The notes under the pieces: model-generated | Seen by the model: the letters and a program-made list of their open reading frames with translations, nothing else | Told to the model about the DNA's origin: nothing | Database searches by the model: none | Translations under genes and position numbers: made by a program | From: Cellulophaga sp. HaHa_2_95 | GTDB taxonomy: Bacteria; Bacteroidota; Bacteroidia; Flavobacteriales; Flavobacteriaceae | Assembly (NCBI RefSeq): GCF_019278565.1 | Contig: NZ_CP058988.1 | Location: 4,154,001-4,218,000, forward strand | Reading direction: 5' to 3' | Length of the DNA: 64,000 nucleotides | Part shown: positions 63,920 through 64,000 of the stretch, in pieces | Position numbering within the stretch: position 1 is the first letter of the stretch | Layout of the letters: each line of letters begins with the position of its first letter

Positions 63920-64000
63920 TTATTGGTATTTACCGTTTTTAAACTTCAATACTTGATCCTGATTTGTAATCTTTTCGTCTTCTACGCAATCACCGTTTGA
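63920..64000 (-). CDS. 3' end of a further gene cut by the window
   Basis: A minus-strand frame is open from the window edge to a TAA at 63920-63922 and encodes a C-terminal segment ending DQVLKFKNGKYQ. The next gene (63905) begins 14 bp downstream, as in an operon. Only 26 residues are visible, too few to name it. Confidence 0.5.
   Translation of the reverse strand, partial: SNGDCVEDEKITNQDQVLKFKNGKYQ

Noticed and set aside
1..64000. tRNA, rRNA, riboswitch, insertion sequence, integrase or prophage genes
   Set aside because: None could be recognised by reading both strands. The tail-fibre-like genes carry signal peptides and T9SS partners, and no other phage gene is nearby, so a prophage origin is not supported.

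Overview
The window looks like chromosomal DNA from a marine member of the Flavobacteriaceae (Bacteroidota). The grounds are low GC, a complete Na+-translocating NADH:quinone reductase operon, a short flavobacterial-type primary sigma factor, repeated TAnnTTTG -7 promoter boxes, few Shine-Dalgarno sequences, and several type IX secretion (T9SS) components with T9SS cargo. I cannot name the genus from the sequence. I saw no rRNA, tRNA, CRISPR array, insertion sequence or prophage.

Layout. 1-10119: two copies of a two-gene surface module. Each copy has a long, repeat-rich, phage-tail-fibre-like protein followed at once by a 385-residue protein with a gliding-motility/type B T9SS C-terminal domain. 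The first fibre gene is cut by the window start. 10178-12981: GNAT acetyltransferase, M15 carboxypeptidase, M48 protease, a 55-residue membrane protein and an ankyrin protein. 13206-16395: gpmI, map and a methyltransferase. 16388-23923 (minus strand): nqrABCDEF, a 118-residue protein of unknown function and the flavinylation enzyme apbE. 24104-31881: T9SS Plug protein, apaG, pruA, a DinB-like protein, a compact 41-codon unit, rsmG, a fatty acid desaturase and an aminotransferase. 32034-34873: trkH-trkA potassium uptake. 35140-39919: ubiE/menG, porT/sprT, a TrmH-type methyltransferase and an Omp85 lipoprotein (tamL-like). 40065-44947: fbaA (3' frameshift), accD, rpsO and pnp. 45020-50709: a HExxH lipoprotein, a LytS/LytTR two-component pair, a VWA lipoprotein and an LA_2272-type protein. 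50948-54418: rpoD, VF530-like protein, trmL, rpe and ypdA. 54540-58330: a NarL-type two-component pair and small envelope proteins. 58337-64000: PBP1A, small envelope proteins, a PiT-like transporter and the 3' end of a further gene.

How it fits together. The T9SS parts in the window (Plug, PorT) would act on cargo of the kind encoded at 1-10119. ApbE would covalently attach FMN to NqrB and NqrC from the adjacent nqr operon. RpoD in the window is the factor expected to read the TAnnTTTG boxes. The most unusual observations are the duplicated fibre plus type-B-CTD module with near-identical internal DNA repeats, a one-base expansion in a poly-A tract that displaces the last 19 codons of fbaA, an AccD without its zinc-ribbon cysteines, two very small transcription units, and a palindrome just downstream of the NarL-type regulator gene.
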